Origin: Styela clava
Lineage: Eukaryota; Chordata; Ascidiacea; Stolidobranchia; Styelidae
DNA: 64,000 bases
Assembly (NCBI RefSeq): GCF_964204865.1
Contig: NC_135255.1
Location: forward strand, 14,041,135 to 14,105,134
Direction of reading: 5' to 3'
The position numbers and the translations under genes are program-made. Positions 33,131 through 44,270 of this stretch are shown in pieces. Under the pieces are notes generated by a model. The model searched no databases. It had not been told where the DNA came from and saw only the letters and a list, made by a program, of their open reading frames with translations. The number at the start of each line of letters is the position of its first letter. The stretch's first letter is position 1.

Positions 33131-34813
33131 ACAACATAATATTAGTAAGAATGATCCACAGGTCCGCTCCGTGTATTTTAATTTACGTTGAGACCTGACG
33201 TATGAATGATCCTTCGATATATGTAGCCTACTGATATGTCAGCCGTTCTTCAATTCCAGCTTCGTTTAGGATATGATTTTTCGGAAATTGTTGGAAAAAA
33301 TTCGTTTTGTCCTTATTTTTATCATTTTCAGTCTATGACATTTTACCAAGCGAGTACAAAATTTCTCTTTGCATGTAAGTCATTGATGTCAATAATGTTC
33401 CCTCACGAATCTCCATTGTTTTATGTCTGGTGTTATGAATAATTCGTTGACCTTCAAATTGATTTTTGTCATTTTAAGCGTTTCACTCCGTGAGCATGGC
33501 CCTCATGAGCATTCACTGATAGGCCACAAACAAATTTATTTTTGGATATAGTAATGAAGGTTGAAATCCTACGTGTGATGGGATACAAACGTTTCTCTTA
33601 TCCCGAAAACTACACATTATTCGACAGGATATCTTATCTTTTATATCATACCACAATTGATCAGTTCGAGGTGTACCGGTTGATGACCGGTGGACTATGT
33701 TGTTACCAACAGTGTGACTGAAAAACATATTATCAAATGAATATGAATTGATAAAATTGACATATACGAGTTCAAGATGACCCGGATGAGATCGACAGAC
33801 AGGTAGTAATGTTCAGCATGAAACACTGTATTGTTGCATAATAATGTTCTCGCTTTTTAGTGAAATTTCCCGTTGTTCCCATCGAATCCGTAGTTCCCGC
33901 ATTTTCTCGCTTTTTAGTGAATTTCCCGTCGTTCTCTTATCTCACATTATAGGATTGCCCATGAATTGAAAGTTCCTTACCCAACTGTGAGTACCGGTAG
34001 GTTCATTATATTAAACTTCAGCTCTTAAATGCCTGTCTGTTTGAGTTTTCTATGCCTATATATTTCTGTTTTGGAATACAATATTGTTTTAATCTTCGTG
34101 AATCTACGCGAAGAGGAACTAAAATTAACTAAGAAAACAGAGGCTAAACACTTTTCGAAATTAAAAATACCGCATACGATCTTAATTTTTGCGGAAATAT
34201 ATTTTGGCGCAATCAAATATTTGAACGGAAATAATTTTGGAAGAATTAACGTTTTCGAAAATGAAGATTTGGCCCGAATGTTAACGCGGCATACATTCAA
34301 ATTTATCACTATTGTGTGCCATTTTAACTCTGGCTCCAGCGATTGGATCATTTGTGAAAAAACATTTTCTTGAAGCTAAAATCCTGGGTAAAACCAGCCT
34401 CGCAGAAATACTGTTTTCGTGACTGCATTTGCGCAAAATTCCGTTCTTACAAAAATACAAAGCTTGCAATCCTATGAAAATTACAGCAACATAACTGAAG
34501 TTAGGCTACATATATATTATTTTGATATCAGTGTTGAATCAAGCATATAATTCACGATATTTGTATCAATCAGCTGTCATGAATATCAGTCTTCAAATAA
34601 CTATCAAGCACTCAAGTAAGGTTGATTCATCCACACTGATAAGTGAATCGAGATAAAAATTACTTAGTAAATAGGATGCGCACAAAGTATTTACATTCAA
34701 GCATACATAGTTTATTTTAATTCCCCAGTTTACAAAAATTGACAGCCCACATGTACTGCACAACTGTTTATATATTTTTCATGATTTGTTTTCGACAATC
34801 AAGGAAGTTTAAT

Positions 34814-36097
34814 TCAGTCTTGTATAATTTGTCTCGCGATCAACTCTTTCATTATCTCATTGCTTCCTGCGTATATTGCCTGTAAACGAGCATCTACATA
34901 TGCTTTAGCCATGGGATATTCCCACATGTACCCGGCTCCACCGAACATTTGTAAAAATCTGTAAGCTGACGTATTGGCGAGATGAGAAGCACGATATTTT
35001 GCCATGGATGCAGTCGATGTGTCCAGTTTTCTCATATTATGCAATTCGTTGCATTGGTCAATAAATGCGCGAACGACACTTATTTCGGTTTTCAATTCCG
35101 CCAAACTATGCTGAATTGTTTGCAAGTCTGCGATGCGTCTTCCGAATGCCTTCCTCTGCTTTACATAATCTCTAGTGGCTTCAAACATAAATTCACACAA
35201 AGCAATGGAAAAATTAGCAACGCCTAATCTTTCTTGAGGCAACTCCTGCATCATTATATAGAAACCCTTATTCAATCCAGCTTCACCTCCTAAAAGGGCA
35301 CTCGCGGGTACTCGGCAATCTTCAAAAAACAATTCCGCTGTATCCTGAGCTTTGAATCCCATCTTTTTCAATTTTTGTCCCCTCACAAATCCGGGAGAAT
35401 CCCTCTCTATAATAAACAAACTTATTCCATGTGCATTCGACTTAGCTTCTTTGTTTGTTATTGCTACTACGAGGATGACATCCGCTTGGAATCCGTTAGT
35501 TATAAATGTTTTACTACCGTTTATGATCCAGTCACCACCATCTCTTCTTGCGTTAGTTCTAATTCCTTGAAGATCACTCCCTGCCCCTGGCTCAGTCATT
35601 CCAATTGCGCAAATCTTCCTTCCTGCTGTCATATCGGGTATGTATTTCTCAATTTGTTCCAATGTGCCATGATTCGAGAAGTATGGCACGGCGATATCTG
35701 AATGCAACATGTATCCTGGGCCGGAGCAATTTGCATAATATTGTTCTTCTTGTACAATTGCAGCTGATAGCCAATCTCCTCCAATTCCCCCTTTTTCCGC
35801 AGGAATATTTACATTAAGTATTCCAGCTTCCCCCGCTTTTATCCAACATTCTCGGTCGACCTCTCCATCTTCTTCCCATTTTTCATGATATGGAATAATG
35901 TGCTCCCGGAAAAACTTGCGTACAGTTCCACGGAATATGTCATGCTCGGTCTGAAAGATTCTTCTTGTACCAATGTCTGTCAGTTTATCACTTTGACATG
36001 GCTCTAGTCTATGATTTGTTGAAGCAAACCTGGCGAAAATCCTTGTTGATATGCATCGTTGCGTTCCGAGAATATTTTTGGACAACACACGGGCCAT
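34814..36097 (-). CDS. Long-chain acyl-CoA dehydrogenase-like, copy 3 (intronless)
   Basis: Third single-exon ACADL-type gene; 427 aa from ATG 36097 (two codons upstream read GTG GTA and are not used). N-terminus MARVLSKNILGTQRCISTRI is basic and Ser/Thr-bearing, as in a mitochondrial presequence. Motifs: GMTEPGAGSDLQG, LCAD-type catalytic Glu in CEFMFEATRDYVKQRKAFG (one change, EETR to EATR), QMFGGAGYMWEYPMAKAY, and YAGSNEIMKEL where the other copies have YGGSNEI. The Gly-to-Ala change is next to the flavin/acyl pocket in family structures, so a shift in substrate preference is possible but is inference. It is clearly more diverged than copies 1 and 2 are from each other and is not part of their duplication. 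Confidence 0.93.
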   Translation of the reverse strand: MARVLSKNILGTQRCISTRIFARFASTNHRLEPCQSDKLTDIGTRRIFQTEHDIFRGTVRKFFREHIIPYHEKWEEDGEVDRECWIKAGEAGILNVNIPAEKGGIGGDWLSAAIVQEEQYYANCSGPGYMLHSDIAVPYFSNHGTLEQIEKYIPDMTAGRKICAIGMTEPGAGSDLQGIRTNARRDGGDWIINGSKTFITNGFQADVILVVAITNKEAKSNAHGISLFIIERDSPGFVRGQKLKKMGFKAQDTAELFFEDCRVPASALLGGEAGLNKGFYIMMQELPQERLGVANFSIALCEFMFEATRDYVKQRKAFGRRIADLQTIQHSLAELKTEISVVRAFIDQCNELHNMRKLDTSTASMAKYRASHLANTSAYRFLQMFGGAGYMWEYPMAKAYVDARLQAIYAGSNEIMKELIARQIIQD

Positions 36098-36566
36098 TAC
36101 CACAATGAGTCGCCGAAGAATGTTTCATCAATAGCTCGATTATATAGAACGTTGCGTAATAAAATCGCCTACCGAATGTTTGCGAATGCTCAAACATCAC
36201 AAAACGAGAGTTTAAACAATGATAAGCGCAATCTGTTAATCTTTACCTAACAACCAGCGCAATTCAACAGAGCACACTTTAAAAAAACAGTTGCAAATAT
36301 TACACTGTCTCGTCTTAATTCTTATTTTCCCAACTAGCGATAACTTATTAATAATAAATTAGTAAACTTATAAACAAATCACTGATACGTACAGGCTCTA
36401 TTTTTGGGGATATTATGTTTATACATACTGTGTACCAATCGCTGTTTTTGGCATAAGTATCGACCGTATGACAGAGAAAGATATAAAACACTGAATAAAC
36501 AGGTTGCGAAATAAAGTAAATAAAGTTGCGAAATTATAAATTCTCCTGGGTTGTGATATTTGTCAG

Positions 36567-36887
36567 ATGGCAAAGTCAGGTATTATTCATTCGTTAAGGT
36601 CGAGTACAGAAAGTTTCAAATTATTTATTGATTTTCTTTATTTAAAAGATCGACTGTTGAAAAACGGTTGGTTGCTCTCGGTGGATATGTCATAAACTTG
36701 ACGGGAAGAATTACGGAAAAGGAACATAATGGTAAGTCGTACATGGCCTTACAAGTTGGGAAATTACTACGTATCACCTAAGTGAAAAGTTATTGTTTTT
36801 GCGCATAGCATGCAAAAGTGGCAGACAAGTACAAAGTTCATGAATTTCTTTGCAGTAAAAATATATAATACCACGCAGGCAGAATAA
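36567..36887 (+). CDS. Candidate three-exon mini-gene, 48 aa, unrecognised
   Basis: Exons 36567-36598, 36649-36731 and 36856-36887 join in phase (147 nt). Splice signals: TTTGCAG before exon 3 and ATG|GTAAGT after exon 2 are good; the first intron would be only 50 nt with a poor donor (AG|GTCGAG). A polyadenylation signal AATAAA overlaps the stop at 36881-36890. The middle exon encodes STVEKRLVALGGYVINLTGR with one amphipathic stretch. Small mitochondrial proteins have such sizes, but no family is recognised and chance cannot be excluded. Confidence 0.28.
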
Positions 36888-37599
36888 ATAAAACTTGTAG
36901 CAATGTACTCGTCTTATTCAGAATGAAAACTCTCACACAAAAAAATACGGATATAAAAAATACACCAAATATGTATATACATCTCTAAACGCCTGATAGA
37001 GAGGAAAAGTTGTATACGAATTATACAACATTGAAATGATATAGATATTGAAAAGGTTCCAACGATGTACAATCCCTTCTAGTATGATACTCCTAGAAAC
37101 TTGCAAATAGATGAAGTTGAGATAAAGAAGTGAAATATTTGACTGGATATTCCATTTCTCGGAATTTACTACATGAAAAGCGGAAATAATCGTCTGAACT
37201 ATAGCGCAATTGGAATTTGTTTTGGCGGGCACCGCTTTGATTCCACGCTTTGGTATGTTAACGAGGCGTACCATTGGTAGATGTGTAAACTGGGCTCCCG
37301 TGTCTGAGACGCATAATATTTCCATTCTTGTCGCACTAGGTGACTATGGACACACTTCGCGCGTATAATGACAACAACTTTTTTAGGCTGACTGTGTCTT
37401 AATTGAGTAGAGATAACTGTCGAGTATGATCCTTTTTCGTTACTACAGTAAGTCAATTTCTCCCATTCGTTCAATTTCAAAGAGGGGGTCCAATAAAGAG
37501 TTTTTGTAGCGGTGGTAAAAATGGAACTTCGTTGGAAGAGCATATTTAAAAAAGGGATAGCCCTAATTATATCGAAATCTTTTTAAAATAATTAGTCAT

Positions 37600-38160
37600 T
37601 CAAAAGGAGGGTAGCATTTTCAGAAGGACACAACCTTGTTGTGTTAGTAGGAACATCGCCTTTTTTCAAGGGGCGTGTTTTTTAAAACAGGCATAGGTTT
37701 ATACCGTACAAAACAAGGCATATATATAACCAGTGGTGGGATTCAAATTTTTCGTCAGCCGGTTCTATCACAAAAATCATATGTTTCAGCCGGTACTGTT
37801 ACAAAAAGTCATGTTTTTTCAGTAATGCTGACCGGTTCGCTGATTTCATAAATTTCCGTGAGACGGTTCTATAGAACTGGTGCGAAGCGGCTGAATCCCA
37901 CTACTGCATATAACCCCTTTTATGTAGAGATATCATGTTCATAAAAGCATATATATAGGTGTTTTAGAAAAGCCATGCCCATTTCAGAAAGGGTGTAGCA
38001 TAGGCATGGCCTTGGAATGGGGAATAGCCTTAGCATTTTCAGATTAGCCATGGTCTTCTTTATAGCGGTCATTTGGAAAGAAACATTATTTTTTAAGAAT
38101 GGCACAATCTATTTAAAATGACTTTCGTCTTTTAGAAGGACCATATCCATTTTACAAGAG
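37600..38160. repeat. Degenerate short tandem repeats
   Basis: Successive units of roughly 35-45 bp contain variants of TTTTAGAAAAGCCATGCCCA: e.g. near 37960, 38000, 38040, 38085 and 38130. They are too diverged for a firm period by eye. The block is interrupted by the hAT-like MITE at 37731-37906. Confidence 0.5.
37731..37906. mobile_element. hAT-like MITE, 176 bp
   Basis: Ends CAGTGGTGGGATTCA and TGAATCCCACTACTG are inverted repeats with one mismatch; GCCGGTTCT motifs recur inside. Flanked by TATATAAC and CATATAAC, an 8-bp target duplication with one difference. This end sequence is typical of hAT elements widespread in animals. Non-coding. Confidence 0.88.
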
Positions 38161-38195
38161 ACGTAGAATATTCCGAAGATGTGTAGCGTAAAGCG

Positions 38196-38660
38196 TTGTC
38201 CCATTATCTTCGTACCCACATACATTGTACCCGTAAACTGCATCCGGGACGTTTGCACCCACGTACAATGGAACCAACGGCTATTTGCACTTACGTGCAT
38301 TTGAACCCATGGATATTTCCACGCACGTATAATCCTGCAGTTTCAGCCACTCAGAACATTTTCACGCCACACCCGCAAAACCTCGAACAAGGCTCGGCAG
38401 TGTGGCGCTGTGCAAAGTGTTAGGAACCGGACGAGAGGCCGTGGTTCGCCATCCTATCCTAAAAGCACGCCAACAGTATCATAGACGTCAATATGACGCA
38501 ACAATGCCAAGTACGGATAATAATCAAGATTATTCGCGAGTAAAAATGACTGTGGTGCAAATATAAATGAGTGCAAACTTCTATGGTGAAAATATCCATG
38601 GGTGCGATTGTAATTTACTGCATATGTCCATGGGTGCAAACATAAGAACACCACGACATA
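38196..38660. repeat. Inverted minisatellite-like repeats with TGCACCCATGGA core
   Basis: On the plus strand at about 38240-38330 are variants of TTTGCACCCACGTAC and GAACCCATGGATATTTCCAC. At about 38560-38650 the reverse complement of the same core appears at least four times (CCATGGGTGCAAACAT, ATCCATGGGTGCGATT and more diverged forms). The two arms could fold back. Confidence 0.55.
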
Positions 38661-38812
38661 CAAAACTGTAAACAGTATACTTATAGGTATAGCAGCAGTT
38701 ACCGAAAGGAAAGAGAGCAACACGACTTTGCGACAACGGTATTTAACTGTAAATAAGCGCAACATCTGGATGATTCATTAGGCACAACATTTTAACAGCA
38801 CTGTGTCGTTAT

Positions 38813-39207
38813 TCGGGCTGGGCACTTTCGAATACCTGATGATTTCAGAATCGAATCGAATATTTTTTTCGAATCGAATCTCGAATACTTAGGTGATATA
38901 AAATTGTATGTAACTTCCTTATTATATTAGGTCTTCCAGACACATAAATTACTGAAAACATAGAATACATCACTCAGGCAGAATACTGAGCGTTCACACA
39001 CAAAAAAAAAACACGTTTTCATCAATAACTCACTACAGAAAAGAGTTATATGTCAATTGCGTTGAAAAAAATATGGCTTCAATAAAAAAAATTGAGAAAT
39101 TTACCTCGACCATTGTCGGAAAGAAAAAAACAAGATGGCGGCGATTCGAAATTTTGCTTTGAACCGATTCGAATTATTTACTATTCGATTCGAAATGCCC
39201 AGCCCTA
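38813..39207. mobile_element. hAT-like MITE, 395 bp
   Basis: Left end TCGGGCTGGGCACTTTCGAA and right end TTCGAAATGCCCAGCCCTA form inverted repeats; GATTCGAATCGAAT blocks lie beneath both ends. Flanks GTCGTTAT and GTCATTAT are an 8-bp target duplication with one difference. No transposase frame. Confidence 0.88.
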
Positions 39208-40001
39208 GTCATTATATTTCAACAAATGTCGGCGGCAATCTTAATCATGGTAGGGAAGTCACTAATTCTCCTCAAGTCTGTCAAAATGAGGAAAACTTCT
39301 GCGTTTGTGTTTTGCATAATCATTCAGGAGGAAATTATGTTTTTTTGCACGGTTACTTATGCCAACTTCTTCGTATAAAACACTGCCCATTTCATTGTGC
39401 TTTTCCCGAACGGCTAATAAAAAACGATTTACTTGATTGTTATGTTCTTAACAATTAAATATTGAACATGGAGTGCTGTTTAAAACTGATTTGACTCGCC
39501 ACAAGGTTCCAGTTCTGAACCTACACATTTTTTAAACCCTATTCAGGGTCGAAAACACTTCCGATGAATAAATAGCAATAACGAAAATATCACCTAGTAT
39601 TCAAAATTACATTGGTGCTGAGACCTTTCCACATTCACGCAAACAAGACTGTACCAGTATGGAACTCTTTGTTAATATGAAACTTCCATAGAAACAGATG
39701 AGGTCAACAAAAATAATAGAAATTATATCAGGCCTAAGGTCACATTTGTGCAAGGTATCATGTTTTAAGTTTCATGTGTATATTATGATAAAGGTATCGC
39801 ATTGTAGAACAAAGTAGAAATGTGTATAGTGTATGCAATAATAGTGAATGATTACAAAAAAAATTTAATCCAATTTTGAAAAATAATATTAATAATAAAT
39901 ATATGTCAAAAACACAAAGTTGGAGGAACCACTTTTTTGTTTAAACAAAAATTATCTTGACTAATACTCATTTAAATGCAATATATTGTACAGTAGTCTC
40001 T

Positions 40002-41300
40002 TTAGTCCTTCACTATTTGCCTCGCAATAAGCTCTTTCATAATTTCATTGCTTCCACCATAGATTGTTTGTACTCGTGCATCAACATAAGCTTTGGCAAT
40101 AGGGTATTCCCACATGAAGCCCCAGCCACCAAACATTTGAAGGAACCTATATGCAGCAGTGTTATTTAGATCAGTGACCCAGTACTTTGCCATGGAAGCT
40201 GTTGAAGAATCTAGTTTCCCTACATTGTGCAATTCATTACATCTATCAGTGAAGGCACGTGCAACCGCAATTTCTGTTTTCAATTCAGCTAATTTGTGTT
40301 GAATAGTTTGAAGATCTGCGATTCGGCGACCGAAAGCTTTTCTTTGCTTCACATAATCTCTAGTCTCCTCAAACATGAATTCACAAGCTCCCATGCACAG
40401 GTTTGCGATGAGTAAACGTTCCTGTGGCAGTTCTTGCATTAGCATATAAAAACCTTTGTTTATTCCTGCTTCTCCACCTAAAATAGCACTGGATGGCACT
40501 CGACAATCTTCAAAAAATAGTTCAGCAGTATCTTGTGCTTTCAAGCCAATTTTTTTTAACTTTTTACCCTTTTTGAAGCCTGGAGCATCACCGTCAACAA
40601 GAAATAAACTGATTCCATGAGCTGCAGATTTTGCATCCCTGTCAGTGATTGCAACTACAATGACAACATCTGAATGCCATCCATTTGTGATGAACGTCTT
40701 GCTTCCATTTATAATCCAATCATCACCATCTCTTTTTGCATTTGTACGAACACCCTGTAAATCACTGCCAGCTCCAGGTTCTGTCATTGCAATAGCCCCA
40801 ATCTTCTTTCCTGCTGTCATTTCTGGAATATACTTTTCTATTTGTTCTTTTGTGCCATAATTTACGATGTAGGGCATCACTATATCAGAATGTAGAGCAA
40901 ATCCAGGACCGGAACAGTTCGTATATGCCTGCTCCTCATGAACAATAGCTGCTGACAGCCAGTCTCCACCTATGCCTCCTTTCTCGGCAGGGATTGCAAC
41001 TCCGAGTAATCCAGCTTCACCCGCTTTCTCCCAGCATTCACGACTAACTTCTCCAGCTTCCTCCCACTTCTCATGAAATGGAGCAACTTGTTCCTGAAAA
41101 AAACGACGAGCAGATTCTCTGAACATATCGTGTTCACTTTCAAAAATTCTTCTGAGTCCAATATCTGTCATTCGCCCACTCTGACACGGTTCTGGTCTCA
41201 TTATATCAGATGAATATGCCTTCGTGGTAGATAAAAGTCGTACTGTTTGATGTTTTGGATAACGCAGCAATGGTTTCCATAATTTGAGAAGTTGTGCCAT
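40002..41300 (-). CDS. Long-chain acyl-CoA dehydrogenase-like, copy 4 (intronless)
   Basis: Single-exon ACADL-type gene, 432 aa, ATG at 41300. The N-terminus (MAQLLKLWKPLLRYPKHQTV) is basic and amphipathic, fitting mitochondrial import. Signature AMTEPGAGSDLQG, catalytic Glu in GACEFMFEETRDYVKQRKAFG context, and YGGSNEIMKELIARQIVKD at the end. The C-terminal block reads QMFGGWGFMWEYPIAKAY; GGWG is also what mammalian LCAD has here, so this copy may be nearest to the ancestral enzyme (inference). It lies between copies 3 and 5; copy 5 is in the opposite orientation, so the two start sites face each other across 3.5 kb. Confidence 0.94.
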   Translation of the reverse strand: MAQLLKLWKPLLRYPKHQTVRLLSTTKAYSSDIMRPEPCQSGRMTDIGLRRIFESEHDMFRESARRFFQEQVAPFHEKWEEAGEVSRECWEKAGEAGLLGVAIPAEKGGIGGDWLSAAIVHEEQAYTNCSGPGFALHSDIVMPYIVNYGTKEQIEKYIPEMTAGKKIGAIAMTEPGAGSDLQGVRTNAKRDGDDWIINGSKTFITNGWHSDVVIVVAITDRDAKSAAHGISLFLVDGDAPGFKKGKKLKKIGLKAQDTAELFFEDCRVPSSAILGGEAGINKGFYMLMQELPQERLLIANLCMGACEFMFEETRDYVKQRKAFGRRIADLQTIQHKLAELKTEIAVARAFTDRCNELHNVGKLDSSTASMAKYWVTDLNNTAAYRFLQMFGGWGFMWEYPIAKAYVDARVQTIYGGSNEIMKELIARQIVKD

Positions 41301-42951
41301 GTTTTGTGTGAAAATAATTATGAATATGTAATGAACTAATTTTATAACTGCAAGTGTTAGAAATATTTGATAAAACTATTCTTCTGTTAGACTCACTAGC
41401 ACTCCTGCACTAAGAATGAGTGATTTAATACTCAGACTCAACTGTATGCACAAAATAAACTTTTGTGTTGAAAGTAACCACTACATATTACTGTATTAGG
41501 GTATACTTGCACAATACTGCAGTATGTCTGCAGACAGGAGATAATTACTAGAAAGGCTGGTTTCTGGGTTTGAAATCACAATGGCTCCAGTGCCATAAAT
41601 GTCGTTTAATACAGTAATATGACCTAGAAACAACAGCCCAAATGCAGTTTTACGGCAGAGGCAATCAAATTTCGACATACAGACATACCGCAAGGGTTTT
41701 AGATATAAAAATTGAACTTTTATATAAGTATAAGTCTACTTCGACTCCATAATCAGCAATAGAGCTAAAATTATCGATAAAAACAAAATAAATAAGACTG
41801 ATCATCGAATCGGGAAAGCAAACAAAACCTCAAGTAAAGTTTAAAGCGTACCGGTACAGATTTTAGGCGGGAAGGTATTGAAAAACGAAATAAGGTAGTA
41901 CACGTTCGCTCACTTACTTCGCTTAATCAACGTTATACAAATTTGACAACGTCTTCATGATTCTGGATCGGGTCTCTCTAAAACCAGGCACATGAGAATT
42001 CAGGCACTCTAATATTTTTACCATACGTCACCGCGGTTTTCAATTGACTTGACAAAAAAATTAGACTTTAAATAAACTTTTGCATCCCTATATTGCAATA
42101 AAACAATATTATTTCAAATTTATTTGGGTATAATTGATTTTTCAATAGTAAAATGTGGCAACATTGATTACAAAATATAGATATCAGGCACTTGTAAAAT
42201 TTCAGGCACTTGGTCAAAACCTATTTTACAATGTATCTGAATACTTTAAAGTGAAAAATTAAAATATACACACTTTGTATGATTGAATTTACAAGATTTT
42301 TGTAAAATACAACACCGTTTGTGACTGACAGACTGATGGAGTCGGAGACGTGTCATACCGGTACGGTACCGTATTTCGCAAGTGCCTGATTTTTCATTTT
42401 TCTGCTTGTAGTTAAGTGCAAATGCATGTATAGTACCGTTTCTAGACAGTTGGAAAAATATTTCTTTCTGATCTCCATAGTACAGCACCTATTAATTGCA
42501 AACACCTTAGTCCAGTCATATGGAAGAATTATCGTGCATAGGCTGCCACACGATGCACAAACGACAGAATGGAGCCTGGAGATGGCCAAAGGTTTGGCCA
42601 AAGGTCGAGTGATAAGAATTTGAAGCTGACGAAACAGCCGCATGGTTGCACTATGGAGCCAACACGATTTATTATAAATTTGTTCATAAGCAAAAGTATG
42701 GCGTAAACTTCTAGAAAGAAAATAAAACGTCATTTTTCGTGCAAAAATTTGTGACTCAATATCAATATGAGCTATAAAAATTCATATCGAGATTTTGATC
42801 GCGGAAATTTTTGGTTTGGCGTTTTTGTTGTTTAGTGTTCAAAAACAAGTTCTGAAATGTGGTATATATCAAGTATAATGAGTTGAGAGAAATTTATTTT
42901 TTCACAAAACATCATTAACTAGTATATATACAATACATGGAACATTAAAGT

Positions 42952-43170
42952 TCAAATAATATCAAATAATAAATAAAAAATGATGGGTCGAGGTGATTGT
43001 GATAGAGCGGACTGGCTATGGCTAGGTTCTGGTCGTGATTCAATAGAATCACTACCATAACTTCCACTGTACTTTTCATCCGTGTTAATAACATTCAATT
43101 TATCGACATCTTCAAATGATGAATAACTTGAATCAAGTGAATCAAAAAAATTTGATGGCATTGAGGTCAT
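42952..43170 (-). CDS. Unrecognised Ser-rich open frame, 72 aa
   Basis: Opens at ATG 43170 in good context (CAACATG). The product is rich in Ser, Asp and Glu (for example MTSMPSNFFDSLDSSYSSFE) and ends in a short hydrophobic stretch. The biased, non-random composition hints at coding, perhaps as an exon of the same gene as the frame at 43287-43549, but no family is recognised and splice linkage is unproven. Confidence 0.2.
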   Translation of the reverse strand: MTSMPSNFFDSLDSSYSSFEDVDKLNVINTDEKYSGSYGSDSIESRPEPSHSQSALSQSPRPIIFYLLFDII

Positions 43171-43286
43171 GTTGAATAATTATATTAAATAAATAATTAT
43201 AGAATACACATTCAAAGCTTATTGGACAGTTGTAAATATAGCTAGGTGTGTTGGGTTAATTCTTATCATGGTTTATATATTAATAT

Positions 43287-43549
43287 TTATAGATAGAGAG
43301 TCAATTTGAGTACTTGGACAATAAATTTTTTTCCTGTAGAATAGATCAGAATAGTATTTTTCAGATTCAGTTGGTACATTATTTCACTATGGGACACCTT
43401 TATATTATATTCTGTGTATTTTCCAGACTTCAAGTAAATTTTGATAATTGTACTATCATGTAAAAATTTCATGTCGCTAAAATTTTCCACAATTATCCGA
43501 AAAGGACTTAATTGCAACGTTTTTGAATCACTAGCAATCCTGTAAATTA
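43287..43549 (-). CDS. Unrecognised open exon-like frame
   Basis: Preceded on the minus strand by ATTTACAG, then open for 87 codons to a TAA at 43287-43289; no ATG near its start, so it looks like an internal or terminal exon. The product contains FLHDSTIIKIYLKSGKYTEY and alternates beta-like segments. No family recognised and no upstream exon found, since a MITE and AT-rich DNA lie before it. Could be a remnant. Confidence 0.22.
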
Positions 43550-43877
43550 TTGTTGACCACTAATTTCACCTTAACATGAAATCAAAATGCTTGGGTAGTG
43601 TATTGGCGATTTTTTAATATCTCGGCATACTCTACAAAAACACAATTAAATTGGATCCCATTGTTTGGCACATGCCATGCGAGGCGATTATTGGTACATC
43701 GTGTTAAGCGTTGTCGTGTTTACATCATTTTAAAAGCTATATTCTCAACAGAAATAAATACATCACACGGAGCGTGCTACTTTTCGTGGAGTATTTTTTT
43801 ATGGTCCTACACACTAAGCAACATCAGTTTGTGTGATACTTGATGTATTTCACCTTCTGCAGACTTACCTTCTACAC

Positions 43878-44270
43878 CAGGGGTCGACAACCTTTTGTCG
43901 CTCGCGGGCCAAAATTAAAGGTTGCAAGTCATTGACGTTTTTATAATAAAAATCAAGTAGTGATACATCTCTCGAATAGAATATATATAGATTTATTTTT
44001 TCATTGCATTTTTTTCAAATATTTTCGGCGCCATTGAACCCTTCGCACTCAGCATCAACTTTTCTGCGTTTTGTTGCCATTTGTCTAATTATAATTAAAT
44101 TATAGGCTCATTAAACTAGTAATTGTTAATTTTATACTTGTTTATAATATATAAAATTTAGTCCACACGTGCCTCACAATAAATTCTGTTAGCTGTTATG
44201 TTACTATAATTCAATGAAGCGTCGCGGGCCGGATTATATTACACCGCGGGTAGTAGGTTGCCAACCCCTG
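43878..44270. mobile_element. hAT-like MITE, 393 bp
   Basis: Left end CAGGGGTCGACAACC and right end GGTTGCCAACCCCTG are inverted repeats with small changes; GCGGGCC blocks lie beneath both ends. Flanks TTCTACAC and TTATATAT match at five of eight positions, a weak trace of an 8-bp target duplication. Non-coding. Confidence 0.85.

Larger units (their letters stand above)
32251..34813. repeat. Repeat-rich intergenic region
   Basis: Holds a SINE-like element (32383-32500, minus), a foldback made of two inverted copies of the dispersed ATTGGTCCAGTATTCG family (minus copy about 32660-32870, plus copy about 32990-33130), and a 57-bp tandem duplication at about 33847-33940 (TTCTCGCTTTTTAGTGAA twice). 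An open frame of 114 codons at 34029-34373 overlaps one of similar length on the other strand and resembles nothing I know. No gene is supported. Confidence 0.5.
36098..40001. other. Intergenic region between ACADL copies 3 and 4
   Basis: Contains one weak candidate mini-gene (36567-36887), a degenerate short tandem repeat region (37600-38160), inverted TGCACCCAT-type repeats (38200-38650), two hAT-like MITEs (37731-37906 and 38813-39207) and otherwise AT-rich sequence without recognisable genes. Confidence 0.5.

Noticed and set aside
34025-34373. Open frames above 100 codons on both strands
   Set aside because: Overlapping antisense frames in AT-rich DNA with no splice support or similarity.
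39135-39458. 107-codon open frame
   Set aside because: Its first part lies inside the hAT-like MITE, so it is chance.
42246-42733. Minus-strand 126-codon open frame
   Set aside because: Composition is not coding-like and no family or splice context supports it.
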